A DNA stretch of 64,000 nucleotides from NCBI RefSeq assembly GCF_008831285.2, contig NC_045147.1, positions 11,413,427-11,477,426 on the forward strand. The letters are read 5' to 3'. Source of the DNA: Nymphaea colorata (lineage: Eukaryota; Streptophyta; Magnoliopsida; Nymphaeales; Nymphaeaceae). Below, in pieces: positions 38,801 to 49,132 of this stretch; the stretch's first letter is position 1, and each line of letters starts with the position of its first letter. The notes below the pieces were generated by a model. It searched no databases and was not told the origin of the DNA. It was given only the letters and a program-made list of their open reading frames with translations. A program made the translations under genes and the position numbers.

Positions 38801-39032
38801 TCCGCTAGGCTCAGCACGACGAAGAGAGTTGGCTGCACGTGCACCACTTATTGTTGCTACTCTTCAGGCCGTCACTGGATTGGAGGAGTCTTCATTTGAG
38901 AAGAACCTAGCTCAATTCTTCCCATTGCTCTGTGGCTTGATTAGCTGTGAGCATGGATCAGGAGAAGTTCAGGTGGCACTCAGTGACATGTTGAACACAT
39001 GGGTGGGTCCAATTTTGCTTAAATCGTGTTGA
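26871..39032 (+). CDS. BIG3: BIG3-like ARF guanine-nucleotide exchange factor (Sec7 domain), 11 exons
   Basis: Large ARF-GEF that would load GTP onto ARF1-class GTPases at the trans-Golgi network for secretory and vacuolar traffic. Exons by GT-AG boundaries and frame: 26871-28035, 28702-29019, 30323-30665, 30775-31197, 31283-31575, 31833-32106, 33806-34305, 34450-34771, 34948-35323, 35475-36163, 38424-39032; all splice phases agree. With one base restored in the C-run at 27922-27927 it encodes about 1770 residues, close to Arabidopsis BIG3. DCB region about 1-390 (MASPEADSR start, ASWRKHSKLSHECKSVIEK); HUS box with NYDCD near 482-486; Sec7 about 610-795 with the catalytic glutamate in FRLPGEAQ (about residue 699) and LLNTDAHNP; then the C-terminal HDS repeats. 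The extra GTG codon at 26862 is not needed. It resembles BIG1-4, not BIG5/MIN7; BIG3 fits best. Introns 6 and 10 carry repeats. Confidence 0.93.
27922..27927 (+). other. BIG3: apparent one-base deletion in BIG3 exon 1 (C6 run)
   Basis: The frame carrying LCKLSMKTP reads into a stop 12-16 codons later, while the frame carrying PTDASADPLSMRGKIVALE begins exactly at this run. Seven Cs would join the two frames without losing a residue. No intron could fit here. It is either a sequencing or assembly error in a homopolymer, or a real disabling mutation. Confidence 0.85.
28152..28420. repeat. tandem duplication with 144-bp period in BIG3 intron 1
   Basis: Two imperfect copies share CAGTGGATGGTTGTGTGAAC (28194 and 28338) and TTCGTCATTTCATTGGCT, with similar flanks on both sides. 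Confidence 0.8.
32398..32690. repeat. tandem duplication with about 154-bp period in BIG3 intron 6
   Basis: AACCTGAGAGGTGCATGTAT at about 32400 recurs as AACCTGAGTGGTACATGTAT at 32554. Both are followed by a TAGTTGT...ACCAT...GTT(G/T)CAG...AAAACC(A/C)AGGAA pattern. Confidence 0.7.
32879..33012. repeat. 88-bp-period direct repeat in BIG3 intron 6
   Basis: TTGATCATTGAAACCACACT and the following ATATGGTCAGTCCACA(T/C)CTATATG occur at about 32879 and 32967 with only a few differences. Confidence 0.8.
33344..33510. mobile_element. foldback (hairpin) MITE-like sequence in BIG3 intron 6
   Basis: A left arm at 33354-33410 (GGATGGCTTTTTTTACATTT ... GATGCATTCCAT) pairs imperfectly with a right arm at 33441-33497, leaving a 30-base loop. 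The pairing extends weakly outward to ATTGA/TCAAT. Roughly three quarters of positions match. No target duplication is clear because the right flank is a (TA)n run. Confidence 0.6.
36781..37565. mobile_element. non-autonomous hAT-type element in BIG3 intron 10 (785 bp)
   Basis: The termini are CAATGTTAT and its exact reverse complement ATAACATTG, fitting the hAT end pattern YARNG. The 8-mer CTATGTGG is present exactly on both sides (36773-36780 and 37566-37573), the expected hAT target duplication length. The left 200 bases hold several CGTATCGTACGATACG palindromes and variants (CGTATCGTGCGATACG), and the right subterminal 90 bases hold ACGATACG/GCTACG words. The centre is AT-rich with no coding capacity. 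It interrupts the intron only; the exon 10/11 junction is intact. Confidence 0.88.
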
Positions 39033-40255
39033 CCCAGCTTCTTTTCAATGTATGATATTCCCCTCTAGGTATTCCTTTTTCATTTTACATGATTGTTTGT
39101 TGGTCTGTAGATCGATAGCATGTGGAGAGAGAGAGAAGAGAGCGAGAGCGAGCGAGGGAGAGAGACTTGTCATTTTCAAAGTAATTGTAGAAGCATAGTT
39201 TACTTGTCAGAATCAAAATTTATCGTGTTTATTACAAAATTCTTCGGCCTTCGTGTGTACCATTTATATTTGCTCAACATTCAGCTACTTTTATTTGATT
39301 GTTGCCAATGTTCATATTCTTTTATGATACTAGTCTCGCGCCTGAGTAAGGTACTACGCCCTCATGCTTCCACGCTGTTCGCTGTTGTTGTATTTGGGAG
39401 GTTTCTACTTTCGAGAAGATTGATATGTATCATTTTCTTGAAATCCTAGCCTATAAAACATTGTGACTCCGAGCTTATTTGAACATGAATCCGTTTCAGG
39501 ATTACTGATCCACGTCTGCAACTCTGCATGAATCAAACTAATATTCTGTTTGTGAGAATGCAATCCGTTGACGCCGAGCGCCGCTGGTGTCACAATGTTT
39601 CATATACATCACTTTCTGTCACATATCTGTAATTAAGCCAAGATGTGGACCTCTCCCTCCCTCTCTCTCTCTCTCTCTAATAATAGATATGGGGAGTCGC
39701 TGAAACGAGAAAAGACATCCGTGCTTTAATTAAAAGGGGGAATGGAGACGTCAATTTTTTAGGTAAAGGGGATAGATGATGGAAACAAAGTTGGTGTCTT
39801 AATCATTTTAATCTTTCTTTGGGAGCGACAATTATGGGCGAATGCGTCATCCTAACTGTGGCTTTTCTCTTTTCAAGTAACCGTTGCCTTCCTCCTCATC
39901 ACCCACCTCTAACCAAAATCAAGTCCACTTCACACCATCATGCATCCCTGATGAAACTGAAAAAGATGCGTCCATTAACCTCTATTAGCGCCACTTCCAA
40001 AAGAAACGAAGTGTGCCATCAAACTGCACCTTTAACCGTCGCCACCACCACTTACACACGGTACCTTCTCCATGAAAACCATGCACATGCCGTAACAGAT
40101 TTCATTGCTCCTCCCACTCAAGCTCCTAAAGCAACCAGTGCTTGTACAATATATCCTCACCTTTCTTCATGCATTCATGATACAAAAAGACTCACGAGTT
40201 TCTGCATTAATTGCGTCCTCCCTTGTCTCTCAGGGAGAACGGTAAGAAGAAAAAT
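39033..40255. other. spacer between BIG3 and the MATE gene
   Basis: It starts with the probable BIG3 3' UTR, has GA-rich (39121-39165) and (CT)n (about 39651-39679) tracts, and ends with the probable promoter and leader of the MATE gene. An open frame at 39819-40271 overlaps the MATE start in another frame and has no recognisable domain. Confidence 0.5.
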
Positions 40256-41766
40256 ATGTCTCTGGCAATGAAGCCCAGCTCTGAAGAAGCAGAAACTGAG
40301 CGTCAGGACCCGCTTCCTGCTTCTCCACCTCCTTCAGCTCGGATTTTAAGATGGCCCAAGGACCTGAAGAAGACGATTTCTAGGGAGCAACGGAAATTTT
40401 TACAGCTCGCCTTGCCCATGTCAGCTATGAACTTGGTCTGTCTGGCGAAGCTAACCATATCGACGGCGTTCCTCGGCCGGCTCGGTAGGCTTCACCTAGC
40501 CGGTGGAGCTCTTGCTCTAACCTTTGCCAACGTTACCGGTTTCTCGGTGCTAGCTGGCCTGGCTAGCGCAATGGAGCCCATCTGTGGCCAGGCCTTTGGT
40601 GCCAAGAACTTCAAACTACTCCACAAGACTCTCTTTATGGCTTTCGTTCTTCTACTACTGGCAAGCATCCCAATTGCCGTCCTGTGGCTCAACGTGGAGA
40701 AGATCCTCCTCTGTTTTGGCCAGGACAGAGAAATCTCAAGAACAGCCCAGCGCTATCTTCTTTACCTAATACCAGACCTGGTGGCCACCGCATTTCTCAA
40801 TCCTCTGAAGGCTTATTTGAGTGCTCAGTGGATCATCTTTCCGGTGTTCCTCTGCTCTGTACTCTCCGTCTCCCTGCACATACCTATCAACATCTTCCTC
40901 TCCCACTACCTAGGAGGCATTCCATCCATTGCGCTATCCATCTGCTGGACGGATCTCAACATGGTAGTGCTCCTGTTACTCTATATCTTCACAAGGGCGG
41001 AGGGGCGACGGGACGAGTGCGGTGAGCCATGGTGGTGGTGCTTGTGGGGGCAGTCTATCCGCGACTGGGTGCAGCTCTTGCGCCTGTGTGCCCCTTGCTG
41101 CTTGACGACGTGCTTGGAGTGGTGGTGCTACGAGATGCTGGTGCTGCTGACCGGACGGCTGCCGGACGCCCAGTGGGCAGTCTCCGTGCTGGCCATCGTG
41201 CTGAACGCAGACAACTTGCTGTACTCGGTGATGATGTCGTTGGCAACGTCGGCGTCGACGAGGGTCGCGAACGAACTGGGGGCCAACCGGCCTCAGGGAG
41301 CGTACGAGGCCGCGGTTGTCGCCATGGCGTCCAGCGCGTTTCTGGGTTGCCTTGGCGGGTCTCTGCTGGTGGCCATCAGGCCAGTGTGGGGGAGGGTGTT
41401 CAGCAGCGACCCCGGCGTTGTGGAAGGAGTGAAGAGGATGATGGTGTTCGTGGGAGCTATGGAGGTTGTGAATTTCCCGATGGCGGTCTCCGGCGGGGTT
41501 TTGAGGGGACGGCGAAGCCCACTTGGGCAGTGTATGCAGATATTGGTGGGTTCTACTTCTTAGCGTTGCCGGTGGGCGTGGTGCTGGCCTTCAAGGTCGG
41601 GCTGGGCCTGGTCGGACTGCTCCTGGGGTTCTTGATTGGAGTTGGGGCCTGCACCTTCTTCTTGGTGTTGTTGGTGCTAAGGGTAGATTGGGTTGGTCAG
41701 GCCGGGAAGGCGCAGGACCTCGCCTGTGTTGCACAGAAGGACGGAGTAAGCCACTCTACAGCTTAA
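40256..41766 (+). CDS. MATE-family exporter, DTX48-56 type, single exon with a one-base frameshift
   Basis: A multidrug and toxic compound extrusion (proton-coupled) membrane transporter with twelve expected membrane segments. The first frame (40256-41563) covers the N-terminal charged tail (MSLAMKPSSEEAE), then the family's FLGRLGRLHLAGGALALTFA, ASAMEPICGQAFGAKNF, the second-half EWWCYEMLVLLTG and STRVANELGANRPQGA. The last part continues in another frame from 41509: TAKPTWAVYADIGGFYFLAL, then two hydrophobic helices and the tail RVDWVGQAGKAQDLA. One extra G in the run at 41505-41508 would join them as GVLRGTAKPT, giving about 503 residues, normal for the family. Plant relatives in this clade (ADS/BIGE1/DTX50) act on growth, defence, iron or ABA traits; the substrate here is not known. 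Without the repair the protein loses its last two helices. Confidence 0.88.
41505..41508 (+). other. apparent one-base deletion in the MATE gene (G4 run)
   Basis: The upstream frame ends in an unrelated tail and stops at 41563, while the +1-restored frame gives the conserved C-terminal MATE segment. Five Gs in place of four restore a continuous protein. Confidence 0.85.
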
Positions 41767-42920
41767 GACGGCCAAGAAATGGGTTCAGTCTGGCCATTCT
41801 TCCTGTTCATGCAACCAGTCAGATAGCTGTTGTGCCTCATTTCCAAGCTTGAATACGTGCATGCGCCTGATAATGGCGGTACCCAAATCGCTGACTCTTG
41901 TCCCATCAACTAACTTTGCAAGATCCTATCAGACCTTCCGATTGGATGAACTCTTATAAAAGGGCCTCATGTTATTGGCCTTCATGTTTGCTCTTGTACA
42001 AATCTATTGCTCTTTGCTCTACTGTATTAGTGTTTTTCCACTACCTTGTAATTGACATTCCACTTTAATCTCTGTTTCTCTGTCTCTCTTTTGTTGGGGG
42101 TATGTAGATGAAAATACATTAAAAGGTGTGTGTTGGAAGATCCTCAATTTAAACTGACTAACATGGATCTTAAATTCATGATATATGTAAAAAAACCATG
42201 AATTTAAGGTCGTATGGAGGAGGTCCGACGTTAAATCCATGAATTTGATATCCAAATAACTATAGTCTGAAGATCCACAGTGAAACAAACCTGCCGTTAC
42301 GATAAATAGATAGATGTTCATAATAAGAACTGTATATTAATACATCCATTCACTGCCCAAATAGACGACGAGAACATCTGCAGTTGTCAATGAGGATATG
42401 ATTTGGAGGAAGATATGATCTTCTCAACTTTTTGAATGGTTAATTAGTAAGATGCAAGATGGCTCAAGTAGGAGAATAATTAGGTTGCCCCAACCTGGCA
42501 AGCTTTGTCTTCCGAGGGCAAAGCGATTCGGCGCTTTTAGAAAGCTAAAGGTTCATTGGACCAGCAGATACGAATCTACGGCATACAGCTTCTATCTAAA
42601 ACAATTTGATGCTCCACTCACATTCTAGCTTTTTAAGAGTAACGAGCAAATCAAATAGATGGTATCCCCTTACGTTTTGGGTGCGACCATGTGAAATGAT
42701 TCAAATACACTCAATATTTGGCCCAGCCAAAGTAATCTTACCTCTTTCAACCTCACATAATCGACAATCTCTCTCACTTTCTTTCAACAGTTGAGTTGGG
42801 TGGCGTGTTATAGCCACACTTAGTTCAATTCTTGGAGGATGCTATCTTGATGGTATGGAGAAATGCTGAGCTTTGGATTAAAGGTGCCATTATGGAGACT
42901 AAGTAGACCAGTTCCTCCCC

Positions 42921-42923
<3 letters not shown>

Positions 42924-42962
<39 letters not shown>
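42924..42962. repeat. (TC)n microsatellite
   Basis: About 19 uninterrupted TC units. Confidence 0.95.
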
Positions 42963-42965
<3 letters not shown>

Positions 42966-43016
42966 AGTCAAAAGGGGTAGAGTGTAGTTGGTTGGGTAGG
43001 AGGTGTGTATCAAACT

Positions 43017-43443
43017 TAGGGATGTCAACAAATCCAATTCAAATCGGATATACCCTTAACTGTATCTGTTTTTTCGAATATTCATATATTCATATTTGAA
43101 TTCGAACAAAATGAAAAAGGCATTCAAATCTGAACCCAAAATCCAATTTAACATTCTGAATATGATTTTTACATTCATATCTGAATATGAGTTTTGAACC
43201 AAATTTGGCAGATTTTTAAAATGTAAGAGCATTGGATATAAGATATTGACTCAAAAAATGAATCCGATCCGAGTCTGTATCTGAATCCAATCAGATATTT
43301 ATGTGCACCAGGATGTGATTGGATGTTATTTGTTAAATCCAAGTCCAATCTGATTTCTTAATCAGATATTTTTTTTCCCATGTCCATTTTTTTGGGAACG
43401 ATTGGGTCAAATTTCCAATCCAAATTAGATGTATTGACAACTA
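43017..43443. mobile_element. hAT-like non-autonomous element (about 427 bp)
   Basis: The left end reads TAGGGATGTCAACAAATCC; the right end reversed reads TAGTTGTCAATACATCTAA, sharing TAG..TGTCAA. The flanking 8-mers ATCAAACT (left) and ATCAAGCA (right) match at 6 of 8. The interior is filled with GGATCCGAAT-type words and contains ATTGGATATAAGATATT, shared with the fragment at 25216-25448. Confidence 0.6.
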
Positions 43444-43556
43444 ATCAAGCATGTTTCTTGTTCGGTTTCTATAGGTGCTACTCTCCTGATGGTGTTAATA
43501 GTTGGCAAATGGGCATTTCACTAGTTCAAGTGGACAACATTGTTGGTTGTCCCCCC

Positions 43557-43599
43557 CTCTCTCTCTCTCACTCACTCACTCACTCACACACACACACAA
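43557..43599. repeat. (CT)n(CTCA)n(CA)n compound microsatellite
   Basis: CT units pass into five CTCA units and then CA units without interruption. Confidence 0.9.
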
Positions 43600-44437
43600 C
43601 TTTACCAGTGGTTTGTAGTTAAGAGAAACCTTTTAAAGACCAGACCGCGGTTAGTGGGCATGCTATATAAGAGGCAAACAGCCTTTGGTGGGTCTGACAA
43701 AACATGATAAAGCTGAGGAGTAGGTTAGAGACTTGAACGAGAGTTCATTTGACATTCAAAATTACTCTTAGAGCATGTTCTTCACCTTGATGTTTTCGGA
43801 GTCAAGCTTGAAGTGTTGAGAAGATGTCCCATGGTGCCTTGATTTTATAAGGGTGATCTTATAGTGCTAGACTTTTTAACTCATCCATTTTTCAAGGATG
43901 ATAATCTCTTCTGGGGTGAAAAATCTCATACACTTCTCCTACCAGCCATAAAAATGATTTGCTTTATAACATGAAACATGCATCCCAAGCATCAAAGTCT
44001 TGTAACTATTTGGCATTATAAGGCTCTTAAACTGATTGACCACATCCGCGTACTTGCTAAAACCCTTAGGCAGGTTCACTACTTACAGTTTAAAACGTAC
44101 CTTGGGCAAAGAAATTGTTATGGTGATGCATGACATCGACCCGCTTTAGAAAAGTTAAAGTCTCGTAATGAGATGTTGCCACAGAAATTTCATTAAAAAC
44201 TGGTGGTTCAGAACTGCACCCGATTAGGAATGGTCAATAGTGGAGTTAGAAATTTTGTGGAGGCAAAAATATATAAATTTGAGTTGTGGGAGGGCACTAG
44301 CTATTTGAGTTGGAAATTTTGCTATAGCATGTAAAGATATATATATATTTATGCAGGGGCTTTTGCAATTTGCATGGCAGAGATGGTCGTCGAGAGTTGA
44401 AGTGTTTGACAACCATGTGTAGGTTTGCTGTCTAGCA

Positions 44438-44715
44438 ATATCACCAAACATTTGGTGAGCATCACAGCTATGCCAAGAAAATGGCTTTAGCTAGCCTTTA
44501 GGACAGCTTCTCAATGTTTCTGCACAACGATTCAATAGAAACATAAGCACAGTCTAAAATATAGAAGAAACTAAGAAATATCACCAAACACATGGTGAGC
44601 AACACATCCATTCATAGAAAATAATTTTAGCACAGCCTTTCAATGCTCGTAAACAAAGACTCAGCAGCATAAACATAAGTACAAAGTAACAAAAACAGAA
44701 GAAGAAAGCAAAGAA
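44438..44715. repeat. tandem duplication, 140-bp period
   Basis: ATATCACCAAACATTTGGTG at 44439 recurs as ATATCACCAAACACATGGTG at 44579. Both are followed by GAGCA(T/A)CACA, GAAAAT(G/A)..TTTTAG-like and ATAAACATAAG(C/T)ACA(G/A) words. Confidence 0.75.
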
Positions 44716-45424
44716 CAAAAGACTTGACGCCTAAGACCAACAACTGAATTGGTGGCCTGATCTATGTAACGCAAGAGAGCGACAGAGAGAGAGAGACGAA
44801 GATGTAGCAGAAAAAAAAAATCCCAATAAACGATGTAGTAAAAGGAACGGCAAAAAAATGGCGTAATCCGCCCACGCTGCAGACATAGCAAACGCCCAAA
44901 TCTAAAAAAACACAAATGGGAGCGGCGTTTCAAAATTATAACTAAAAAGCGGGCCTTTAGTGAAAATTTCCCCAACACAACCACGAAAACGAAGCCAATT
45001 TTTATATATTGTAGCATAACCATGTGAATGCTCGCAAATTACAACCAGATGCCTAAATCTAAATGCAAAAAGAGTCATACTTTTGGACGCTGGCACGCGG
45101 CTGGGTGTTAATACAAGATTATAAATCTGTCCTGCTGCTTAAAATGCAAGAGTCCACCTATAAGGCTAAACACAAAAAAGTTACTAAACTATGAATTTAA
45201 GATCATCGTTATCTCACAAATTCGTAGATGGTCGATATTAAAAGGAAATGGAGCTGACTTCAGATCAATGAATTAAAAAAAGCATCATGTTATAAACCAT
45301 GGAATTCAAAATCTTAAATCTCATAACTCCAAGCCACTTTTACTCTCAAACCAGAGCAATTCCAAGCGCTCCCTAACCTAATGACCCTGGAGCTGGTCCC
45401 GACTCTGAGTGAATAGCTCAAACG

Positions 45425-45710
45425 GGTTGAGGAGAGGAGGCATCTCCCATTCGACCCAAGAGGGCAGGAGGAGTGGGTTATGCTCCTATACCAAAAGGGA
45501 AAGTAGATCTCTATGAGTAAATTGAAGCACATGAATATCTCACTACCTAGAACCGACACAACTCTAAACCCTAGAGGTAAGGGAGGGTGGTATCTCTTGT
45601 TCGACCCGTACCGTGAGTGGTAATGCTCCTATACCAAAAAGGAAATAGGTCTTTATGAGCAAGTTGAAGTGCATGAACAGCTAACTGTTGATAACCTTAG
45701 AGGCAAGTGG
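45425..45710. repeat. tandem duplication, 143-bp period
   Basis: ATGCTCCTATACCAAAA occurs at 45480 and 45623. Both copies are flanked by TTCGACCC upstream and TCT(C/T)TATGAG(T/C)AA(A/G)TTGAAG downstream. Confidence 0.8.
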
Positions 45711-47520
45711 GAAGGATTTCTGCTCTCACTCACTTAAACGATGCATAAACCTCTTATTAATCCTAAAATTTAGATGGAGCTCAACTCCACACTATAAAAT
45801 GAAAAAAATTATAAACTCGAAAGATATAAAATGAACTCTACTTTTCAATGCTCATCTTGGATCATTTGATGCGACGTATCTCTGCGTTCAATAAACATCG
45901 GGGCTTGAATCATGCTTGGATGGAGTGGCGTAATTCTTGCTTTTGAATTCGTCCACATTCTGATGCTACGGCAGTCCCACCATCTAGCAATCGACGAAAA
46001 GGAGGGAAAAGGTCAGGTAAATGGTAGGGACGCATCGGAGAGCCCCACGAAATTATTGCAGAGTGACGAAACCCAAGCAAACTAACGTGCATGGTCACAT
46101 GCTCCTTCCCCTCACCTTCCCAACTCCTGATTCAGATCTCCATTCAGAAGCTAACAATTAATCCTCCTGCTCTTTTTCGCCTCCCCATGTGCACAGCTTC
46201 CATGATCTGCCGCCTCCACCTACTGTTTCCTTTTATCTCAAATTTACAGCAGAGTTCAAATCCTGCTGCCTGAAAATGAAATCTAGCTGCTTGAATTCGA
46301 AAAGTTGAAGCCATTAAATCTAGCATTTGTGGATGAACATGGTACTCCAGATAAAACTGGGTTTTGCCGCTCACCGTCAGAGCTCCCAGATTCTGTTGTT
46401 AGTTCATCTCGTTTGACTGCATGGCTTCTTTGTAACTGTCATATAGAACCCATGGAGCGGTTTTTTCTTCTTCTCTGATATCTCTTTCTGCTACTGTCTT
46501 ATGATGCATGATCTGCTCAATGGAAGCCACAACCCGTTTCCTGTAGCGTTTGGACAAGATTTGCGGATTGAACGCGAGTACTCAGCAAGGGTCTCGATGC
46601 ATTATCCTGTTGCCTTTCATATGCGACAAGCTATTGGTATTCTACTGTTCGTTTTTTCTAAGCGGCCGCACGCTCCTTTCCATATTCTGCAGCAGTTTTG
46701 GCCGCAATGATGTGTCGGTGCCTAAGGAACTCACTAGACAACCTGCGTGGGGTAGTAAATTTTTAAACGAAGATTCTCACGCTTAAGGTTTGGTAAATAT
46801 GAGAAAAACACTGTCAACTATTTTTTTTCTCTCATTCCACCGCTTAAAAATACATTTGAAACAGTCAGTTAGATGAATGAAATCTAAACTTAAGCATGAT
46901 TTTGTTATTCCATCAAAGATTGAGTTTGTTTTCAAAAAATTTCAATTTGAAAGCGTTCTAACTTCTAATAGTCTGTTATATGAACATTAGCGTCTTGGCT
47001 TCTTCTTATATATGGTAATTGTGAGATAATAAATGAAATAGACAATGTGAGTAAGGGCCTGTAAAATGAAATCTCTAACCTCTGTAGAAAGGTTAAAGGT
47101 ACTTTAAAAGTAATTCGACTTGACAGCTTCACCATCCTTTCATTGCATGTTGCCCAGTTGTTCTAGTCATTAAATGTGCAGTTGACTGGGCTGCCTGTTC
47201 CGTTTGAATTCATGCTTTTAGGTGTAGCATGTTTAGTCGAATTGGCTGATTGATAAAAGCCTCATCAATTCATCAATTTGATTATAGTGGAAACTGTTTT
47301 TCTATATTACAAATGGTAGATATTTTTATCTACAAATAAAAAGCCGATTGTCAGTTAGATTCTCGTGAATATTGTTTTTTTGAATTACGAACAAAATTAA
47401 CAGGTGTCTCACTTCTTGTCCAAATCCCAAGATAGTTTCAAACTTATCATCGAAATGGCCAGTTGAATCCTTGGTCGTAATGGCATGACGACGATGTACC
47501 ATGTTATATTTACTTTCAGC

Positions 47521-47686
47521 AGCAGCTTTATTAGTTTAAATGGCATTTACATGCAACACTGGTGTGACATTTTTTCGCAGGTTTGTCATTTTCCGTCAGG
47601 GCAACGAGATGCCGGATTTTTATAACAAGTGGCTCGTCTACCGTCTTCCATCTCTCTCGCTCTCTCTGCACGAGCAATCGAGCATC
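47521..47686 (+). promoter_or_regulatory. CML leader with a probable 5' UTR intron acceptor at 47580
   Basis: TGACATTTTTTCGCAG|GTTTG at 47565-47585 has the shape of a plant 3' splice site, and it lies inside an open frame in phase with the CML. A CT-rich leader (47650-47672) follows. I infer that a 5' UTR intron ends at 47580. Two in-frame ATGs upstream (47540, lost by splicing; 47609) are alternative starts. Confidence 0.4.
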
Positions 47687-48283
47687 ATGAGTTCGTCATG
47701 GAATACAGGCTTGGGCTTCCTGTCGAAGTGGGTTCGAATGAGTCGAACCTTGGCCGACCTGCTTCGGGGGAGACGCCCCAAGTCATGGCGGAAGAGGCTC
47801 GAGTGGCTGCCTGCTGCAGCGAGCTCGATGAAGGTGACACACCAGTTGGAGCAGGTGTTCAAGCTCATTGATGAGAACGGGGACGGGAAGATCTCTTGCT
47901 TGGAGCTCGGGCACCTGCTGAGGCGCCTCGGCCACGAGAGGGTCGCCGCCGTGGAGGTCGCGGAGGAGATGGTGAAGGAGATGGACTACGATGGGGATGG
48001 GCTCATCGGTCTTCAAGAGTTCATGGAGGTGGTGGTGAATGGCAGCCGCGGCGAGGGCGGGTTCGGCAGCCATGATGATCTGAGAGAGGCTTTCCTCATC
48101 TTCGATTCCGACAGGGACGGGTACATATCTGCTACTGAGTTGCAGAGGGTGATGATTAGTTTAGGGGATGCTGGCTGCACACTCCACGATTGCTTGCTTA
48201 TGATCAAGGGAGTCGACAAGGATGGTGATGGACAGGTCGATTTTGAAGAGTTCAGGGAAATGATGATGAGGTGCTCCTTTTGA
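47687..48283 (+). CDS. calmodulin-like calcium sensor with four EF-hands
   Basis: The gene encodes 198 residues without an intron in the coding region. A 48-residue N-terminal extension, rich in Lys/Arg (RGRRPKSWRKRLEW, residues 27-40), precedes four canonical EF-hand loops: DENGDGKISCLE (62-73), DYDGDGLIGLQE (100-111), DSDRDGYISATE (140-151) and DKDGDGQVDFEE (177-188). Each has Asp at position 1 and Glu at position 12, so all four should bind calcium. The pattern fits plant CML proteins, which translate calcium signals by binding target proteins. The basic extension may mediate membrane, nuclear or organelle targeting; that is inference. I chose the ATG at 47687 because the sequence before it is CT-rich leader; starting at 47609 would add 26 residues. 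I cannot assign a CML number. Confidence 0.9.
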   Translation: MSSSWNTGLGFLSKWVRMSRTLADLLRGRRPKSWRKRLEWLPAAASSMKVTHQLEQVFKLIDENGDGKISCLELGHLLRRLGHERVAAVEVAEEMVKEMDYDGDGLIGLQEFMEVVVNGSRGEGGFGSHDDLREAFLIFDSDRDGYISATELQRVMISLGDAGCTLHDCLLMIKGVDKDGDGQVDFEEFREMMMRCSF

Positions 48284-49067
48284 GCGATTGGCAAACAGAG
48301 CAGGGAAGATTGGTTTGAGGAATCAGTCTTGGTGGAGGGGAAGAATACTTGTTTGTGGAAATGCCTGAAAGAGGTTAATTTGGGTAGAAGAGATTTGCTG
48401 AATTTATGCATCAACCTCTTGGGTTGAGGTTTCCTGCATCAGGCAAGAGTTGGGCATCGGGAAAAACTGAAGCGATCATCATAACATAATTATGTAATTC
48501 ACATGTAGGAGATGAATGTGTGGTAGAAAAATGAGCAGGTCTTCAGAAGTTATGAGCCCGAGTTCATTTTTGTAATTAAGAGGTGGTTCTTCTGTATCTG
48601 AGAAAAGAGGTATAGGCCTTTCCTCCATGCCCTTGATGTAAGTGTTGTATTATATGTTAGTGCAATGTTGTCATTCACTAGAGCGGTTGACAGAAAGAAT
48701 TCTATGATTTTAAGTTTTGCTTTTCAATCTCCGGGCAGACGTCACATCCATTGTTAATGCTTTTTGGCTCCCCATCTTATCTCTAATGAATTCCTTTTCA
48801 GCTCTCTTTCTCCCTCTCTGTACTCAGAGAATGATGAGCCTGCATCAGATCACACTTAAGCTGACAACCTGATTATTGGGATTGTGCTTTTTGCCAGTGG
48901 CTAGACCCTCCAAATTGCGCGAGCGCACCAGTTTTATGGTAGTCGTGGCCCCACGATGTGATTCCTGTGGTGATAAGTTCTTCAGGGGATCTTTCTTCTT
49001 CATGTCTTCAAAAGCTTTCGAACTCGGTCTCGACCAATATGAGCCTGGTAGAAGCGCAATCAGGACC

Positions 49068-49068
<1 letters not shown>

Positions 49069-49129
<61 letters not shown>
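49069..49129. repeat. (TG)n(AG)n compound microsatellite
   Basis: About 17 TG units run directly into about 13 AG units. Confidence 0.95.

Positions 49130-49132
<3 letters not shown>

Larger units (their letters stand above)
41767..47686. other. spacer between the MATE and CML genes
   Basis: I see no supported gene. It holds a small hairpin (42166-42211, stem GATCTTAAATTCATG), (TC)n at 42924-42962, a hAT-like element at 43017-43443, a compound microsatellite at 43557-43599, and two tandem duplications (44438-44715 and about 45425-45710). The last 1.5 kb is probably promoter and leader of the CML gene. Confidence 0.5.
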
